Part shown: positions 61,603-64,000 of the stretch, piece after piece
Numbering within the stretch: position 1 is the stretch's first letter
Layout of the letters: every line of letters begins with the position of its first letter
Assembly: GCF_003990915.1 (NCBI RefSeq)
Contig: NZ_BHXQ01000005.1
Coordinates: 62,001 to 126,000, forward strand
DNA length: 64,000 nucleotides
Direction of reading: 5' to 3'
From: Chryseotalea sanaruensis
GTDB taxonomy: Bacteria > Bacteroidota > Bacteroidia > Cytophagales > Cyclobacteriaceae
Translations under genes and position numbers: made by a program
The notes under the pieces: model-generated
The model's input: the letters and a program-made list of their open reading frames with translations, nothing else
Told to the model about the DNA's origin: nothing
Databases searched by the model: none

Positions 61603-64000
61603 TTAAGATCCACACGCCTCACATCCATCCGGATCATCCAGTGAGCAGGCCATGTCAGATTTCTTTTGTTCGTAGTCAGCTACACGTGCTTCGTAGTCGA
61701 TGCTCTTCTGCACCTGACCAACAAGAGCAGCTTCAGCCATTACAGGAGCAGCTACATTAGCTTCAGCTGTAACAGTTTGCTGACCTGCTGTTTTATCATG
61801 CGTAAACTTAATCGCATCAGCAGCAGAAGTAGAACGCAGGTAGTACATACCAGTCTTCAAACCTTTCTTCCATGCATAGAAATGCATAGAGGTAAGCTTA
61901 CCGAAGTTAGGATCTGTAATGTGTATGTTCAAGCTCTGTGACTGACAGATAAAAGCACCACGCTCAGCAGACATATCGATAATTACTTTCTGAGAAATCT
62001 CCCAAACAGTTTTATAGATGTCTTTCAGGTTTTGAGGAATTTCAGGAATGCTCTGGATAGAACCGTTCGCACCAATTAATTTCTGGCGCATAGTTTCATT
62101 CCAAAGACCTTGTTCGATCAAATCCTTCATCAAGTATTTATTCACCAGGATGAAATCACCAGAAAGCGTTCTGCGTGTGTACAGGTTTGAAGTGTACGGC
62201 TCGAAGCACTCGTTATTACCAAGAATCTGTGAAGTAGAAGCAGTAGGCATAGGTGCTAATAACAAAGAGTTACGCACGCCATTTTGTTTTACTTCGCGCT
62301 TCAGTGCATCCCAGTCCCAACGATTGCTCTTAGGTGTTACACCCCACATATCAAATTGGAAAATACCTTTTGATACGGGAGAACCTTTAAAGGTTTCGTA
62401 AGCACCATCTTTCTTCGCCAATTCCATAGAAGCTTCCATGGCACCGAAGTAAATGGTCTCAAAAATATCTTCGTTCAAGCGTTTTGCTTCATCTGAATCG
62501 AAAGGCATACGCAACATGATGAAAGCGTCAGCTAAACCTTGTACACCAATACCAATAGGACGGTGGCGCATGTTAGAATAGCGAGCTTCTTCTACAGGGT
62601 AATAGTTAACATCAATTACCTTGTTCAGATTGCGTGTAATCACTTTCGTGATTTCGTATAAACGCTGGTGATCAAATACACCTTCTTCAGTTACAAACTT
62701 CGGTAGTGCAATAGAAGCCAGGTTACATACAGCCACTTCATCAGGTGAAGTGTACTCCATGATTTCTGTACATAAGTTACTGCTCTTAATCGTACCTAAG
62801 TTCTTCTGGTTAGATTTTTTGTTAGCAGCATCTTTATATAAGATGTACGGTGTTCCGGTTTCAATTTGTGATTCAAGAATCTCAAACCAAAGGTCTTGCG
62901 CTTTTATTTGTCTGCGAGCTTTGCCTTCTTTCTCGTATTTCTCGTACAGTCTTTCAAATTCATCTCCGTAAACATCAGCCAGACCAGGTGCTTCATTAGG
63001 ATCGAAGAGAGACCACATTTCGTTGCTCTCCACGCGCTTCATGAAAAGATCTGAAATCCACATGGCATAGAACAAATCGCGTGCGCGCATCTCTTCTTTA
63101 CCGTGGTTTTTCTTTAAGTCAAGGAAATCGAAAATATCAGCATGCCATGGCTCAAGGTAAATAGCAAAGCTTCCTTTGCGCTTACCACCACCCTGATCAA
63201 CATAACGTGCAGTCATATCGAAATTGCGGAGCATAGGTACAATACCATTAGACGTTCCGCCAGTTCCTTTAATGTAAGAACCCTTCGCGCGAATGTTGTG
63301 TATGCTTAAACCGATACCACCTGCTGATTGCGAAATTTTTGCACACTGCTTTAAAGTATCATAAATACCATCAATGCTGTCATCCTTCATGGTTAACAAG
63401 AAACATGAAGAAAGCTGAGGCTTAGGCGTACCCGCGTTGAATAGGGTAGGCGTTGCGTGGGTAAACCACTTCTCAGACATCAGGTGGTAGGTTTCAATAG
63501 CGGCAGGAATATCTTCTCCATGAATACCTACAGCCACACGCATAATTAAATGTTGTGGACGTTCGATGGTTTTGCCATCGATCTTCATTAAGTAAGATTT
63601 CTCTAGTGTTTTAAAACCGAAGTAGTCGTAACCAAAATCGCGGTCGTAGATGATAGCCTCATCCAGTTCAGCAGCATTAGCTTGCACAATGCGCCACGTT
63701 TCTTTCGAAACTAAAGGAGCATTCTCACCAGTTTTAGGATCTACATAAGTGTAAAGTCTCTTCATTGTGTTAGAGAAAGACTTACTCGTGACTTTATGTA
63801 AATTCGAAACAGCGATACGAGCCGCAAGTTTTGCGAAATCCGGGTGCTTTGTCGTCAGGGTGGCGGCAATTTCAGCAGCGAGGTTATCCAATTCTTGGGT
63901 AGTAACACCATCGTACAGGCCATTGATTACTTTCATGGCCACTTCCACAGGATTTACATAGCGCTGATCTAAACCGTAGCAGAGCTTTTCTATGCGTGCT
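61603..64000 (-). CDS. nrdA: Ribonucleoside-diphosphate reductase alpha subunit, 5' end outside window
   Basis: The class Ia large subunit reduces NDPs to dNDPs. The frame continues to the right edge ([20 protein letters not shown]), so the GTG at 63948 is not the start. Active-site segments include [20 protein letters not shown] with the Cys, STNLCTEI-type [11 protein letters not shown], and [18 protein letters not shown]. The tail ends [14 protein letters not shown], holding the CxxC pair that reloads electrons. Effector-type ATP-cone sequence (residues before 90) is partly outside. nrdB is not in the window. A strong terminator follows. Confidence 0.97.
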   Translation of the reverse strand, partial: ARIEKLCYGLDQRYVNPVEVAMKVINGLYDGVTTQELDNLAAEIAATLTTKHPDFAKLAARIAVSNLHKVTSKSFSNTMKRLYTYVDPKTGENAPLVSKETWRIVQANAAELDEAIIYDRDFGYDYFGFKTLEKSYLMKIDGKTIERPQHLIMRVAVGIHGEDIPAAIETYHLMSEKWFTHATPTLFNAGTPKPQLSSCFLLTMKDDSIDGIYDTLKQCAKISQSAGGIGLSIHNIRAKGSYIKGTGGTSNGIVPMLRNFDMTARYVDQGGGKRKGSFAIYLEPWHADIFDFLDLKKNHGKEEMRARDLFYAMWISDLFMKRVESNEMWSLFDPNEAPGLADVYGDEFERLYEKYEKEGKARRQIKAQDLWFEILESQIETGTPYILYKDAANKKSNQKNLGTIKSSNLCTEIMEYTSPDEVAVCNLASIALPKFVTEEGVFDHQRLYEITKVITRNLNKVIDVNYYPVEEARYSNMRHRPIGIGVQGLADAFIMLRMPFDSDEAKRLNEDIFETIYFGAMEASMELAKKDGAYETFKGSPVSKGIFQFDMWGVTPKSNRWDWDALKREVKQNGVRNSLLLAPMPTASTSQILGNNECFEPYTSNLYTRRTLSGDFILVNKYLMKDLIEQGLWNETMRQKLIGANGSIQSIPEIPQNLKDIYKTVWEISQKVIIDMSAERGAFICQSQSLNIHITDPNFGKLTSMHFYAWKKGLKTGMYYLRSTSAADAIKFTHDKTAGQQTVTAEANVAAPVMAEAALVGQVQKSIDYEARVADYEQKKSDMACSLDDPDGCEACGS

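Noticed and set aside
1..64000. CRISPR arrays, tRNA or rRNA genes, insertion sequences
   Set aside because: I saw no spaced direct repeats of CRISPR type, no cloverleaf or rRNA sequence and no transposase gene.

Overview
The window is AT-rich bacterial DNA that is almost fully coding. It most likely comes from a Bacteroidota genome, probably a Cytophagales-type environmental species. The evidence is three cargo proteins with type IX secretion (T9SS) C-terminal sorting domains (type A at 8689-11940 and 50591-52921, CHU_C/type B at 30552-32942), a PorP/SprF-like protein, a 7TMR-DISM histidine kinase, a membrane-anchored AraC regulator, DUF2520 and DUF2975 genes, and several candidate promoters with the Bacteroidota -7 motif TAnnTTTG. 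Start codons often overlap the preceding stop (ATGA), so most genes sit in operons. I found no tRNA, rRNA, CRISPR array or insertion sequence.

Region 1 (1-22166) is a surface-polysaccharide locus on the + strand. It opens with rfbA (cut by the window edge) and rfbB. A complete WbpE/WbpD/WbpI/WbpB set follows, the route to UDP-2,3-diacetamido-2,3-dideoxy-mannuronate. Next come a Wzx flippase, a hexapeptide acetyltransferase, and a WbuY/WbuZ/WbuX-type amidotransferase set (HisH-like, HisF-like, PP-loop) that would turn an acetamido group into an acetamidino group. A 1083-residue T9SS cargo gene is inserted between wbuZ and wbuX. Glycosyltransferases, three Wzy/WaaL-like polytopic proteins, an epimerase and a WecA/TagO-type initiating transferase complete the locus. 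In Porphyromonas gingivalis the Wbp pathway makes the sugar that links T9SS cargo to A-LPS, so a cargo gene inside this cluster is notable.

Region 2 (22170-29204) holds pheS, a second sugar aminotransferase, 3-hydroxybutyryl-CoA dehydrogenase, a lipoprotein resembling a degenerate Rieske domain, a convergent histidine kinase, and a UspA-antiporter pair. Region 3 (29264-34504) is a compact four-gene unit: ECF sigma factor, TonB-C membrane protein, FG-GAP/CHU_C T9SS cargo, and a PorP/SprF-OmpA fusion. Region 4 (34513-36094) is a three-gene hipB-hipS-hipT toxin-antitoxin locus preceded by three palindromic operators spaced exactly 40 bp apart.

Region 5 (36095-50423) is largely housekeeping: mazG, glmM, a cysteine desulfurase, a MacB/FtsX permease, a CoA-transferase, DUF2520, a DUF2975-DUF2975-YozG module with tandem AT-only palindromes, hemB, a 7TMR-DISM kinase and an AraC regulator. 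Region 6 (50591-64000) holds a repeat-built T9SS protein whose 3' end encodes an 18-bp hairpin, a prolidase-like peptidase, a GNAT, an acyltransferase, a structured intergenic element, a beta-helix/diheme cytochrome lipoprotein pair, a 523-bp repeat-rich gap, an aminotransferase, def, ruvX, and nrdA running off the right edge with a clear terminator.
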